Shown one piece after another: positions 1 through 11,298 of a stretch of DNA of 64,000 nucleotides. Within the stretch, counting starts at the first letter, position 1, and each line of letters begins with the position of its first letter. Made by a program: the position numbers and the translations under genes. This DNA comes from Pseudomonas batumici. Lineage in GTDB: Bacteria; Pseudomonadota; Gammaproteobacteria; Pseudomonadales; Pseudomonadaceae. The notes under the pieces were generated by a model. It saw only the letters and a list, made by a program, of their open reading frames with translations. It made no database searches and was not told the origin of the DNA. The stretch spans positions 1 through 64,000 of the forward strand of contig NZ_JXDG01000031.1 of NCBI RefSeq assembly GCF_000820515.1. Direction: 5' to 3'.

Positions 1-170
1 CGCACCTTGAATTTTGCGCCACCTCCGTGAGGTGGGGAGGCCGGCCAGATGATTCTCAGATTTATTTTCACAGTCTTATCGCAACGGCAAAAAATAAATC
101 TGTCTCCTTTTACGCTCGTCTCCTTTTACGCTCTTGGGAATGCCTTGCTACGTTGCGCTTTTCGCTGGTG
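1..170. other. non-coding left edge with one short hairpin
   Basis: No convincing gene is seen. Bases 19-35 form a perfect hairpin (CCACCTC, loop CGT, GAGGTGG) without a following T-run, so it is not a clear terminator. A short plus-strand reading frame from 49 lacks a ribosome binding site and overlaps the kinase gene on the other strand. Confidence 0.4.
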
Positions 171-677
171 CTACCCCTCGGATAAAAATCGCTTAGTGAT
201 CATTGCCACCGCCTCTGCCGGAGACATCAGGGCTGTGTCTATATTAAACGTAGTGTCATCCCACGCCTCATACTCATGATCCAACACAGACCGCCAGGTT
301 GGTGGAGTCAGTCCAGGAATATCGATTTTCCTGGTTTCTACCCGTCGCTGGTGTTCATGTTTATCCGAGCAAACCACCTGGATATTCACTAATGGAGCAC
401 CGGAGCGTGTGGCGATTTCGCTCCACGCCTTTCGGCTTTCGATTACTGGGTTAACACAGTCGACTATGACCGTGCTGCCAAAACGAAGATTACTCAAGGC
501 AAGCTCATTAGCGACCATGTAACCGCTCCGCCCCACGTCTTGTGCCAGAGCACCGGAATTTCGGATAGCCTGCTCAATCGTATCGATTCGCAGATACACG
601 GCACTTACTCTGGCGGCAAGGTCACTTGCGATGGTCGTCTTTCCGGTGCCCGGAAGACCGCTGAAGACAATGAGCAT
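171..677 (-). CDS. small P-loop (AAA/kinase-like) NTPase
   Basis: A 168-residue cytoplasmic protein with a Walker A loop GLPGTGKTT near residues 7-15, followed by a kinase-like RIDTIEQAIR segment and an IVDCVNP strand that may hold Walker B. This layout matches small P-loop phosphotransferases of the zeta-toxin, chloramphenicol-phosphotransferase and gluconate-kinase superfamily; the substrate cannot be read from the sequence. The frame is open 25 codons further upstream, but ATG at 677 is chosen because AAGGA sits about 8 bases before it and the protein then starts directly with the first beta strand. It stands alone in an accessory stretch next to a DUF6124 gene and tRNA-Cys, so a role in resistance or small-molecule phosphorylation is only a guess. 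Confidence 0.8.
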   Translation of the reverse strand: MLIVFSGLPGTGKTTIASDLAARVSAVYLRIDTIEQAIRNSGALAQDVGRSGYMVANELALSNLRFGSTVIVDCVNPVIESRKAWSEIATRSGAPLVNIQVVCSDKHEHQRRVETRKIDIPGLTPPTWRSVLDHEYEAWDDTTFNIDTALMSPAEAVAMITKRFLSEG

Positions 678-843
678 TCCATGTCCTTCGGTTAGTGAGT
701 TAACCCAGTCTAGGCGGTTGCCAGTTATGCGGCAGCAATCGCGCAATCTCACTTGCGCGCTGAGTCGGCAGGCGATTGAGAACCTCCCATAGTGATGGGT
801 ATCAGCCCGATGTAGAACTCACCTGCACCAGGCTGAGCCCGCC

Positions 844-1197
844 TCAACGTACAACGGCATCCTCATCTAAAACCGAATCCACCCACGACTGTGCCAACTC
901 GATCAAATGCACCGTGCCCATTGCCAACTTGCGATTTGATCCATCAAGTTGGTCTGCGGACTCATAGGCGGTGGCCGCTGCCGATTGCAGAACCGAACTG
1001 GCATTGACCAGTTTGTCCTCGACGCTGAGAGACGCTGGTTTGCGAGGCAGCCTCGGACGGCTGTCGTGTTTGAGCGGGTCATCGCTCATCGGAAGCCCAT
1101 AATGGGCAAAGGCGCGCTCGACGGCAGGGTCCAGTCTTTTGTCAATACGCGAAGCAGACAGGCCTACAGGCGGGTCCGGTGTAAGTCTTTTATCCAT
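844..1197 (-). CDS. DUF6124 family protein
   Basis: A 117-residue protein with the layout of the Pseudomonas-restricted DUF6124 family: an N-terminal LTPDPP motif, a short helix with AVERAFAHYG, a variable linker, and a C-terminal helical region with LVNASSVLQSAAATAYESAD and a VHLIELAQ helix. The start at 1197 is preceded by AGGAG about 8 bases upstream; a 12-codon extension of the frame is unlikely. The function of the family is unknown to me. Members are small, single-copy or multi-copy genes scattered in fluorescent pseudomonads. No signal peptide or membrane segment is seen. Identification rests on recalled family motifs. Confidence 0.8.
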   Translation of the reverse strand: MDKRLTPDPPVGLSASRIDKRLDPAVERAFAHYGLPMSDDPLKHDSRPRLPRKPASLSVEDKLVNASSVLQSAAATAYESADQLDGSNRKLAMGTVHLIELAQSWVDSVLDEDAVVR

Positions 1198-1570
1198 GGT
1201 CCAGCTCCTACATGTACATGATTGAGGAGCCATCTTTTGCCGTTCTCACGCGGCAAAGGGTGGCAGCTGTACGCAGGGTGAGAATACCGGACAGTAGGCA
1301 ACCGGCCAGACCGAAGTCTGCCTGCGCACAGCCACCATGGAACGATCGCAAACGAAAAGATATTCGTAAGGATGGCTGGCACTAACGCGCTTACTGAACA
1401 CGGGTTCTCACGCCAGACCGCTGATTTGGCAGCGATGGGCGAAGACTAGTGACCGGTTTCGGCAAGCGCAAGGCGAAAGGATTTTCTAGGAAGTTTCAGG
1501 CAATTGAAAGCGAATTGTCCGATGATTGCTTCAGGAAGGATATAACAACAGCACTTTTCCAAGCCCAAAT
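1198..1570. other. intergenic, nothing recognised
   Basis: About 370 bases between the DUF6124 gene and the tRNA-Cys terminator. No frame has both a ribosome binding site and plausible protein sequence. The minus-strand frame at 1164-1382 overlaps the DUF6124 promoter and looks spurious. Confidence 0.4.
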
Positions 1571-1605
1571 AAAAAGCCCCGTAGACGCTAATCTACGGGG
1601 CTTTT
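1571..1605 (-). terminator. intrinsic terminator downstream of tRNA-Cys
   Basis: Inverted repeat AAAAGCCCCGTAGA / TCTACGGGGCTTTT around a 6-base loop, flanked by A and T runs. Read on the minus strand it lies 6 bases after the tRNA 3' end and runs into a U-rich tail. It is symmetrical enough to act in both directions. Confidence 0.85.
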
Positions 1606-1611
1606 GAAGAG

Positions 1612-1685
1612 TGGAGGCCGAGGTCGGAATCGAACCGGCGTAGATGGATTTGCAATCCACTGCATAACCATTTTGCTACTCGGCC
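1612..1685 (-). tRNA. tRNA-Cys (GCA)
   Basis: A 74-base cloverleaf on the minus strand. The acceptor stem GGCCGAG pairs with CTCGGCC and is followed by U and an encoded CCA. The anticodon stem GUGGA/UCCAU encloses loop UUGCAAA with anticodon GCA, and a GGTTCGATTCC T-arm is present. The gene ends 6 bases before the terminator, so it appears to be the last or only tRNA of its transcript. Confidence 0.97.
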
Positions 1686-1833
1686 TCAGGTCGAATCGAG
1701 CGCCCTTGCAAGACTGGCTTGCCGCAACTCCTTGATTCTTCAGTGTTCGCGACGTTACCGCCCGAGCTGATGGCGCGCATTATGTCCTAGTTGGATGACA
1801 CTGGCAACCCCCTGAATTCTAATAATTTTTAGG

Positions 1834-3300
1834 TCAGCCCCGGCCTTTCTGCGAGTCCATCAGCTGTGCCAGACGCACCGCCAGCGCCTTCGCCTGGCTG
1901 GCCACGTCGGTCACCGCCGTGCTCTCCCACCACATGCCACGCAACGGCGGGCCCATGGCGAACAAGCGCGTGGAGACATCACCTTCGGCATCCACCACCG
2001 CCCCACCCGGATCAGCCGCAATACCCAGCGCCAACGGTCCCGGACGAATCAACCCGCGTGCCAGCAGTTGTTGCGGCAATGGCCGATCCACCCGCCGCCA
2101 GTCGTACTCAATACCCGTGGAGTTGATCAAGGCCTCTCCCGTGACCGTACGCGCCCGCGACTCCCCCCGTGGCCGGATGGAAATACTCACCCTCCCGTCC
2201 CGTGGCTCGTCCAGACCCTTGAGTGACGCCGCCTCGATGGTCAGCCGCCCTTCCTTATAAAGACGCTCCACCAACTCGGCGCTCAAAGGCGGCGAACGGT
2301 GATGATGGCTCTCCCACCAGGGCCGCACATGCCGCACGAACTGCCGACGCTGGACATCGCTGGCCTGGCTCCAGAGTCGACCGATATGCGCCCGCACCGT
2401 GTCCAACGGAGCCTGCCAGTCGATCCCGGACGCCAACGCAGCGGCGCATTGGCGACGCACCTCGCGCAGCAACTGCCGAGGGCTGCGAATGCTCTGATCG
2501 GCGGCCAGGAAATCCTCCCAGGCCGGTGGCTGGCGGCGCACATGGGGCAACAGCCCATGCCGGGAAAACACCCGGATCGGCCCGCGATGCCCGGCCTGCT
2601 CCAGGGAGACCACGGCATCGACCATGGTCAGGCCGGAACCGATGATCAGCACCGTCCCTTGCGGATCGAGTCGCGACATGGCGGCGACATCCCAAGGATC
2701 TATCGCCGCCGCATTCAAGCCGCTGGAGTGTTTCTGCCGGGTGCGTGCCGCCGGGAACATACCGGTGGCCAGCACCGCGTAAGCCCCTTCCAGGCACTGA
2801 CCGTCGGCCAGTGTTAGCCGCGCACCGCTGCTGTCGATGTGCAGATCGACCGCTTCGCCACACACATGCTCAGCCGTCGATCCCGACACCGCCCCCTGCT
2901 CCCGAGCTTCGGCCAGGCGTTGCTGAACATAGAGACCGAAGATCCCCCGGGGAGGAAAAAGCTCACTCACCGGCACGTGCTGCTGATCCGATTCCGGCCA
3001 ACCGCCTTTGGCAATAAACGCCTCAAGCCACTGGGTCAGGTCATCAGCGTTATCGGGGTCGACGCTCATCCGCGCCGCGTTGCCGTTCAACGTATGCCCC
3101 AGCTCCGTGGCGCTGTAGGCCTCCCCCCTCCCCAACTCGGCACGCGGTTCGACAATCAGGATCCGCCGCCGGCCAGGCAGGCGCAGCAACTGCGCCGCCA
3201 GCATCGCACCGCTCAGGCCACCACCGACGATCAACACATCGGCGCGGCCAACAACCGCCGAAATGGTTGATGTCGCCTGTCCGCTCAGGGTCTCACTCAT
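1834..3300 (-). CDS. FAD/NAD(P)-binding oxidoreductase
   Basis: A 488-residue two-dinucleotide-binding-domain flavoprotein. VLIVGGGLSGAMLAAQLL near residues 22-39 is the FAD Rossmann GxGxxG motif, with the acidic end of the next strand in IVEPRAELGRGEAYS. A second IIGSGLTMVDAV motif in the middle would bind NAD(P)H. The order fits the NAD_binding_9 group found with hydroxylases and with uncharacterised amino-acid or siderophore-type monooxygenase relatives. Start ATG at 3300 has AAGGGAG about 7 bases upstream. No signal peptide is visible. It lies just downstream of the cupin-HTH regulator on the same strand with a 140-base gap, which may be an independent unit. The substrate is unknown. Confidence 0.85.
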   Translation of the reverse strand: MSETLSGQATSTISAVVGRADVLIVGGGLSGAMLAAQLLRLPGRRRILIVEPRAELGRGEAYSATELGHTLNGNAARMSVDPDNADDLTQWLEAFIAKGGWPESDQQHVPVSELFPPRGIFGLYVQQRLAEAREQGAVSGSTAEHVCGEAVDLHIDSSGARLTLADGQCLEGAYAVLATGMFPAARTRQKHSSGLNAAAIDPWDVAAMSRLDPQGTVLIIGSGLTMVDAVVSLEQAGHRGPIRVFSRHGLLPHVRRQPPAWEDFLAADQSIRSPRQLLREVRRQCAAALASGIDWQAPLDTVRAHIGRLWSQASDVQRRQFVRHVRPWWESHHHRSPPLSAELVERLYKEGRLTIEAASLKGLDEPRDGRVSISIRPRGESRARTVTGEALINSTGIEYDWRRVDRPLPQQLLARGLIRPGPLALGIAADPGGAVVDAEGDVSTRLFAMGPPLRGMWWESTAVTDVASQAKALAVRLAQLMDSQKGRG

Positions 3301-3440
3301 TGTTTGCTCCCTTGTCAGGGCTTGCCCAGATAGAAGTCGTGTCGGTCGCCCCCGGCCAGCCGTTCATCCGCCACACCGCCGTGCAAGCCTGCAAGACTTC
3401 CCGGCCTCATCGCAAGCGATCGAACGTCGACCGACTGCAC

Positions 3441-4016
3441 CTACAGCACCACATTGCGAATAAAACGCACCGCGCTTTCGCCATCATTGCGATAACTGTG
3501 AGGCTGGTTACTGGGGAACATGAAGAACTCGCCCGCTGCGAGCGACCGCTGCTGTTCCCCCAGCAACACCGTCAGGCAGCCTTCGAAGACATAGAGCTGT
3601 TCACTCCAACCCTCGCAATCCGCTTCCGAGTCATAACGCTCGCCCGGTTCCAGACGCCACTCCCAGAGTTCGACTTCCCGGCTCGCCACCGCCTTGGCCA
3701 GCAGCACCGCCTTGCTCCCCGCAATCGCCCCGGCCCAGGCCACCTCGTTGATCCGACTCGGGTCGCGGGCGTCCGGCGCCTGGATCAGGTCGCTGAAGGC
3801 CACGTCCAGGGCCTCGGCGACCCGGTCCAGGGTGCTCAGGCTGACATTCTTTTCCCCCGCCTCGATCGCCACCAGCATACGCCGGCTGACCCCGGACTTT
3901 TCCGACAGTGCGCTCTGGCTCAGCTGAGCTTCATGACGCAGGCGGCGCACGTTCAAGCTGACATGCTGCAGCACCGAAGCCCGTTGCGAATTTTCTTTGT
4001 GCACTATATTGCTCAC
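3441..4016 (-). CDS. XRE-family HTH regulator with C-terminal cupin domain
   Basis: A 191-residue one-component regulator. Residues about 20-75 are an XRE helix-turn-helix (LRHEAQLSQSALSEKSGVSRRMLVAIEAG). Residues about 110-190 form a cupin barrel (ERYDSEADCEGWSEQLYVFEG and AAGEFFMFPSNQPHSYRN) that probably senses a small ligand. The start is the GTG at 4016, with no clear ribosome binding site, so a leaderless message is possible. It is divergent from the DMT exporter at 4088. The pairing suggests it controls that exporter through the two CAnTATAnTG sites in the 70-base gap. Such proteins often regulate amino acid or amine efflux in pseudomonads (inference). Confidence 0.88.
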   Translation of the reverse strand: MSNIVHKENSQRASVLQHVSLNVRRLRHEAQLSQSALSEKSGVSRRMLVAIEAGEKNVSLSTLDRVAEALDVAFSDLIQAPDARDPSRINEVAWAGAIAGSKAVLLAKAVASREVELWEWRLEPGERYDSEADCEGWSEQLYVFEGCLTVLLGEQQRSLAAGEFFMFPSNQPHSYRNDGESAVRFIRNVVL

Positions 4017-4040
4017 TTGATTGGTTTGCGCAGTATACTG
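4002..4040. promoter_or_regulatory. divergent promoter with paired candidate operators
   Basis: CAGTATACTG at 4031-4040 is a perfect palindrome and contains TATACT, a good -10 for the exporter. CACTATATTG at 4002-4011 matches it at 8 of 10 positions, 29 bases away and overlapping the regulator start codon. Two near-identical sites between a regulator and its likely target suggest autoregulated divergent control. Confidence 0.5.
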
Positions 4041-4087
4041 CCCACCTCCGGCGCATTGTGCGTCCCACCTGGAGAGTGTGCAAGACC

Positions 4088-5038
4088 ATGACTGCGGCGA
4101 ACTCCAATACCTCGTTTGCCTCGACCCTGCGGTTCAGCAAGGCCGAGTGCGTGCTGATCCTGATCACCATGGTCTGGGGCATCACCTTCCTGCTGGTGCA
4201 AAACGCCATGACCGTCAGCGGCCCGATGTTCTTCGTCGGCCTGCGTTTCGCCGCCGCGGCGTCCATCGTCGCCCTGTTCTCGGCCCGCAGCCTGCGTGAC
4301 ATCACCGCCTTCGAAGTGAAGGCGGGGATCTTCATCGGCACCGCGATCATGCTCGGCTACGGGTTGCAGACCGTGGGCCTGCAAAGCCTTCCCAGCAGCC
4401 AGGTGGCGTTCATTACCGCGTTGTACGTGCCCTTCGTGCCGCTGCTGCAATGGCTGGTGCTGGGCAAGCGCCCGGGGTTGATGCCGAGTATCGGGATCAT
4501 GCTGGCGTTCACCGGCTTGATGCTGTTGTCCGGTCCCAATGGCGCGCAGCTGAATTTCAGCTCCGGTGAGATCGTCACGGTGATCAGCGCCATTGCGATT
4601 GCCGCCGAGATCATCCTGATCAGCAACTATGCCGGCAAGGTCGACGTACGGCGGGTGACGGTGGTGCAGTTGGGCACGGCGTCGATCCTGGCGTTTCTGA
4701 TGATCGTCCCGACCCAGGAGGCGTTGCCGGAGTTTTCCTGGCTGCTGGTGGCCAGTGCGGTCGGCCTCGGCGCCGCCAGCGCGGCGATCCAGGTGGCGAT
4801 GAACTGGGCGCAGAAGAGTGTGTCGCCGACCCGCGCGACCTTGATCTATGCCGGGGAGCCGGTCTGGGCGGGAATTGCCGGGCGCGTGGCCGGCGAGCGT
4901 CTGCCGGGGATCGCGCTGCTGGGGGCGGCGTTGATCGTGACGGCAGTGATCGTCAGTGAGTTGAAGACCAAGGGGAAACATGTCGAGCCGGTCGAGGACG
5001 ACGTAGAAACCGAGGTGCTGGACCCGAACAACCCGTAG
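4088..5038 (+). CDS. DMT-family EamA transporter
   Basis: A 316-residue inner-membrane protein with about ten hydrophobic segments arranged as two EamA repeats. The first begins with LILITMVWGITFLLVQNAM and the second with IVTVISAIAIAAEIILISNYA. A charged C-terminal tail (HVEPVEDDVETEVLD) follows the last helix. This is the drug/metabolite superfamily, usually exporters of amino acids or metabolites. ATG 4088 is chosen over a frame extension to 4058 because it begins close to the first helix. It is divergent from the cupin-HTH regulator, its probable controller. The substrate is not determinable. Confidence 0.9.
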   Translation: MTAANSNTSFASTLRFSKAECVLILITMVWGITFLLVQNAMTVSGPMFFVGLRFAAAASIVALFSARSLRDITAFEVKAGIFIGTAIMLGYGLQTVGLQSLPSSQVAFITALYVPFVPLLQWLVLGKRPGLMPSIGIMLAFTGLMLLSGPNGAQLNFSSGEIVTVISAIAIAAEIILISNYAGKVDVRRVTVVQLGTASILAFLMIVPTQEALPEFSWLLVASAVGLGAASAAIQVAMNWAQKSVSPTRATLIYAGEPVWAGIAGRVAGERLPGIALLGAALIVTAVIVSELKTKGKHVEPVEDDVETEVLDPNNP

Positions 5039-5053
5039 ACCGCGTTATCGTTC

Positions 5054-5077
5054 TTCGCGAGCAAGCTTGCTCGCGAA
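5054..5077. repeat. REP palindrome
   Basis: A perfect 24-base palindrome centred on CAAGCTTG with arms TTCGCGAG/CTCGCGAA, the Pseudomonas REP type. It sits just after the DMT exporter stop codon and could stop transcription or stabilise the message. Related copies occur at 23097-23150 and 25059-25140. Confidence 0.85.
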
Positions 5078-5179
5078 GGCGCCCTCTCAGACGACACATC
5101 CCCTCCCTGACACACCACTCCGAACAGGCACATCAGCCGTTTACCACCTACCTTGTAGGATTCTGCCACAGGTTCTTGG

Positions 5180-5208
5180 TTGGTGATCCCCGGTGCGCCA
5201 CGTATGAT
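5180..5208 (+). promoter_or_regulatory. sigma-70 promoter of the mrp operon
   Basis: TTGGTG at 5180-5185 and TATGAT at 5203-5208 are separated by exactly 17 bases, with the mrpA start 31 bases downstream. No other comparable promoter is seen in the 200-base gap. Confidence 0.65.
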
Positions 5209-5238
5209 CCTTCGCAAACTCCTGCAGATTAGAAGCCT

Positions 5239-8156
<2,918 letters not shown>

Positions 8157-8157
<1 letters not shown>

Positions 8158-8501
8158 TGGAAGAAGTCATTGCAATTGCCATCGGCGTGCTCGCGGCCTC
8201 CGGCGTCTGGCTGGTGCTGCGTCCACGGACCTTCCAGGTGGTGATGGGCCTGTGCCTGCTGTCCTACGGGGTCAACCTGTTCATCTTCAGCATGGGCAGC
8301 CTGTTCATCGGCAACGAGCCGATCATCAAGGACGGCGTGCCCCAGGACCTGCTCCACTACACCGATCCCTTGCCCCAGGCCCTGGTGCTCACGGCCATCG
8401 TCATCAGCTTCGCCATGACCGCGCTGTTCCTGGTGGTGCTGCTGGCCTCTCGGGGCCTGACCGGCACCGACCATGTCGATGGCCGGGAGCCCAAGGAATG
8501 A
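8157..8501 (+). CDS. mrpC: Mrp antiporter subunit C
   Basis: A 114-residue, three-helix membrane protein homologous to NuoK (MnhC family), with VVMGLCLLSYGVNLFIFSMG and a short charged tail. Its ATG at 8157 shares one base with the mrpA stop codon (TGATG), so translation is coupled. The frame is open further upstream inside mrpA, but that extension is a shadow. It supplies part of the proton path in the Mrp complex and is not expected to work alone. Confidence 0.94.
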
Positions 8502-10165
8502 ACCCGATGTCGCACCTGATCATCGCCCCGATCCTGCTGCCGCTGCTCACGGCGGCACTGATGCTGATGCTCGGCGAGAAACACCGGCCGCTCAAGGCCC
8601 GCCTCAACCTGGTGTCGAGCCTGATCGGCCTGGGCATCTCGGTGCTGTTGCTGCTCTTCACCCAGTCGGGTGAAACCGGCTCCATCGGCGTCTACCTGCC
8701 GAGCAACTGGCAGGTGCCGTTCGGCATCGTGCTGGTGGTCGACCGCCTTTCGGCACTGATGCTGGTACTGACCGGCATCATCGGCGTCAGCGCGCTGCTG
8801 TTCGCCATGGCCCGCTGGGACCGCGCCGGGGCCAGCTTCCACGCGCTGTTCCAGATCCAGTTGATGGGCCTGTACGGCGCTTTCCTGACCGCCGACCTGT
8901 TCAACCTGTTCGTGTTCTTCGAGGTCCTGCTGGCTGCTTCCTATGGCCTGGTCCTGCACGGTTCGGGGCGCCCGAGGGTGTCGGCGGGGCTGCACTACAT
9001 CGCGATCAACCTGCTGGCCTCGTCGCTGTTCCTGATCGGCGCGGCGCTGATCTATGGCGTCACCGGCACCCTGAACATGGCCGACCTGGCCCTGAAGATC
9101 CCGCTGGTGCCGGAAGCCGATCGCGGCCTGCTGCATGCCGGCGCGGCGATTCTCGCGGTGGCTTTCCTGGCCAAGGCCGGGATGTGGCCGCTGAACTTCT
9201 GGCTGGTGCCCGCCTACTCCTCGGCCAGCGCCCCGGTGGCGGCGATGTTCGCGATCATGACCAAGGTCGGGGTCTACACCCTGCTGCGCCTGTGGACCCT
9301 GCTGTTCTCCGGCGAGGCCGGCGCCTCGGCGCATTTCGGTGGCGACTGGCTGATCTACGGCGGCATGGCGACCATCGCCTGCGCTGCCGTGGCGATCCTC
9401 GCCGCCCGGCGCCTGGAGCGCATGGCCAGCCTGAGTATCCTGGTCTCGGCCGGGATCCTGCTCTCGGCCATCGGTTTCGCCCAGCCGAACCTCACCGCCG
9501 GCGCGCTGTTCTACCTGGTCAGCTCGACCCTGGCCCTGAGTGCGCTGTTCCTGCTGGCCGAACTGATCGAACGCTCGCGCTCGGCCAACGAACTGCCACT
9601 GGAGGAGGACATCTACCCGCTTCCACGCTCGCCGGAGTCCTCGCAGCCGCGCCCCGGCACCAACCTCGACGATGAGCAGAAGGCCCTGGTCGGCCAAGTC
9701 ATCCCCTGGACCATGGCCTTCCTCGGCCTGAGCTTCATCGCCTGCGCCCTGCTGATCATCGGCATGCCGCCACTGTCCGGTTTCATCGGCAAGCTGACCC
9801 TGCTCAGCGCCCTGCTCAATCCACGGGGACTGGGCATCGACGCCCCGATCGCCCCGGCAGCCTGGGCCCTGCTAGCGTTGCTGGTGCTGTCCGGACTCGC
9901 CTCGCTGCTGGCCTTCTCGCGCATGGGCATCTCGCGTTTCTGGACACCCCAGGAGCGCCCGTCGCCGACGCTGCGACGTCTGGAATGCCTGCCCATCGTC
10001 GCCCTGCTGGGCCTGTGCATCCTGCTGACGGTCAAAGCCGAGCCGCTGCTGCGCTACACCCAGGCCGCGGCCGACTCCCTCGACAGCCCCGGGCGCTATA
10101 TCAGCGCGGTGCAGGCCACCCGCCCGGTGCCGAATCCGTCCGCCGCCGTGGAGGTGCAGCCATGA
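8498..10165 (+). CDS. mrpD: Mrp antiporter subunit D
   Basis: A 555-residue NuoM/NuoN-like proton-translocating membrane protein with about 14 hydrophobic segments. Marker segments are NLFVFFEVLLAASYGLVLHG and LAKAGMWPLNFWLVPAYSSASAPVAAMFA split across helices 5-7, with the functional Glu and Lys positions present. A hydrophilic loop (residues about 365-400, acidic and proline-rich) precedes the last helices. ATG 8498 overlaps the mrpC stop by 4 bases (ATGA). A second ATG at 8507 is possible. It acts with MrpA as the second antiporter-like module. Confidence 0.94.
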   Translation: MNPMSHLIIAPILLPLLTAALMLMLGEKHRPLKARLNLVSSLIGLGISVLLLLFTQSGETGSIGVYLPSNWQVPFGIVLVVDRLSALMLVLTGIIGVSALLFAMARWDRAGASFHALFQIQLMGLYGAFLTADLFNLFVFFEVLLAASYGLVLHGSGRPRVSAGLHYIAINLLASSLFLIGAALIYGVTGTLNMADLALKIPLVPEADRGLLHAGAAILAVAFLAKAGMWPLNFWLVPAYSSASAPVAAMFAIMTKVGVYTLLRLWTLLFSGEAGASAHFGGDWLIYGGMATIACAAVAILAARRLERMASLSILVSAGILLSAIGFAQPNLTAGALFYLVSSTLALSALFLLAELIERSRSANELPLEEDIYPLPRSPESSQPRPGTNLDDEQKALVGQVIPWTMAFLGLSFIACALLIIGMPPLSGFIGKLTLLSALLNPRGLGIDAPIAPAAWALLALLVLSGLASLLAFSRMGISRFWTPQERPSPTLRRLECLPIVALLGLCILLTVKAEPLLRYTQAAADSLDSPGRYISAVQATRPVPNPSAAVEVQP

Positions 10166-10650
10166 AGCGCCTGTTCCCCGCGCCCTGGCTGTCCCTGGCG
10201 CTCTGGCTGTTGTGGCTGCTGCTGAACCTGTCGATCAGCCCCGGCAACCTGCTGCTGGGGGCGGCCCTCGGGTTCTTCGCCCCGGTGCTGATGGCGCCCT
10301 TGCGCCCGCGGCCGATCCGCATCCGTCGCCCCGGGGTGATCCTGCGCCTGCTGCTGCGGGTCGGGGCCGACATGGTGCTGTCCAACCTCGCCGTCGCCTG
10401 GGGCGTGCTGAATGCCGGACGCCGGGCGCCGCGCTCGGCCTTCGTCAAGGTGCCGCTGGACCTGCGCGACGCCAACGGCCTGGCGGCGCTGTCGATGATC
10501 TGCACGGTGATTCCCGGCACCGTCTGGTCGGAGCTGGCGCTGGACCGCAGCGTCCTGTTGCTGCACGTGTTCGACCTGGACGAGGAAGCGCCGTTTATCC
10601 AGCACTTCAAGGCGACCTACGAACGCCCCTTGATGGAGATTTTCGAATGA
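10162..10650 (+). CDS. mrpE: Mrp antiporter subunit E
   Basis: A 162-residue protein with two N-terminal membrane helices (PWLSLALWLLWLLLNLSIS and LLLGAALGFFAPVLMAPL) and a cytoplasmic domain typical of MnhE, including the CTVIPGTVWSEL motif. It overlaps mrpD by 4 bases. MrpE is required for assembly and full activity of the complex in characterised systems. Confidence 0.94.
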   Translation: MKRLFPAPWLSLALWLLWLLLNLSISPGNLLLGAALGFFAPVLMAPLRPRPIRIRRPGVILRLLLRVGADMVLSNLAVAWGVLNAGRRAPRSAFVKVPLDLRDANGLAALSMICTVIPGTVWSELALDRSVLLLHVFDLDEEAPFIQHFKATYERPLMEIFE

Positions 10651-10925
10651 GCGCACTGCTCGCCAACGCGATCCTGCTGAGCCTGTTCATCTTCAGCCTG
10701 GCGCTGGTGCTGACCGTGGTCCGGCTGTTCAAGGGCCCCTCGGCCCAGGACCGGGTCCTGGCCCTGGACTACCTTTACCTGATTGCCATGCTGATGATGC
10801 TGGTGCTGGGCATCCGCTACGCCAGCGACACCTATTTCGAAGCGGCGCTGCTGATTGCCCTGTTCGGCTTCGTCGGTTCCTTTGCCCTGGCCAAATTCCT
10901 CCTGCGCGGCGAGGTGATCGAATGA
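10647..10925 (+). CDS. mrpF: Mrp antiporter subunit F
   Basis: A 92-residue protein with three membrane helices and the family segment VVRLFKGPSAQDRVLALDYL between helices one and two. ATG 10647 overlaps the mrpE stop by 4 bases. MnhF/MrpF subunits are small integral parts of the antiporter. Confidence 0.94.
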   Translation: MSALLANAILLSLFIFSLALVLTVVRLFKGPSAQDRVLALDYLYLIAMLMMLVLGIRYASDTYFEAALLIALFGFVGSFALAKFLLRGEVIE

Positions 10926-11281
10926 ATGCGTTATCGCTGTGGATCGAAATCCCGGTGGCCCTGTTGCTGGTGGCCGCCAGCCTGCTCGCCCTGTGCGGCG
11001 CTATCGGCCTGCTGCGCATGAAGGACTTCTTCCAGCGCATGCACCCACCGGCGCTGGCCTCGACCCTCGGCGCCTGGTGCGTAGCGCTGGCCTCGATCCT
11101 GTATTTTTCGACGCTCAAGTCGGAGCCGGTGCTGCACGCCTGGCTGATCCCGATCCTGCTGTCGATCACCGTACCGGTAACCACCCTGCTGCTGGCGCGC
11201 ACCGGGCTGTTCCGCAAGCGCATGGCCGGGGATGATGTGCCGGCGGAGGTCAGCAGCGGGCGGACAGAAGGCAAGGGCTGA
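10922..11281 (+). CDS. mrpG: Mrp antiporter subunit G
   Basis: A 119-residue protein with three membrane helices and the MnhG signature GAIGLLRMKDFFQRMHPPALASTLG at the end of the first helix (only its ends are distinctive). ATG 10922 overlaps the mrpF stop by 4 bases. It is the last gene of the operon. The pyocin immunity gene starts converging 17 bases later on the other strand, so there is almost no room for a terminator. Confidence 0.94.
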   Translation: MNALSLWIEIPVALLLVAASLLALCGAIGLLRMKDFFQRMHPPALASTLGAWCVALASILYFSTLKSEPVLHAWLIPILLSITVPVTTLLLARTGLFRKRMAGDDVPAEVSSGRTEGKG

Positions 11282-11298
11282 GCGATTTGGAGGACAGG

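Noticed and set aside
49..279. 76-codon plus-strand frame at the left edge
   Set aside because: No ribosome binding site, overlaps the kinase gene and has no recognisable domain.
1164..1382. 72-codon minus-strand frame upstream of DUF6124
   Set aside because: Overlaps the DUF6124 start and promoter, with no ribosome binding site or family similarity.
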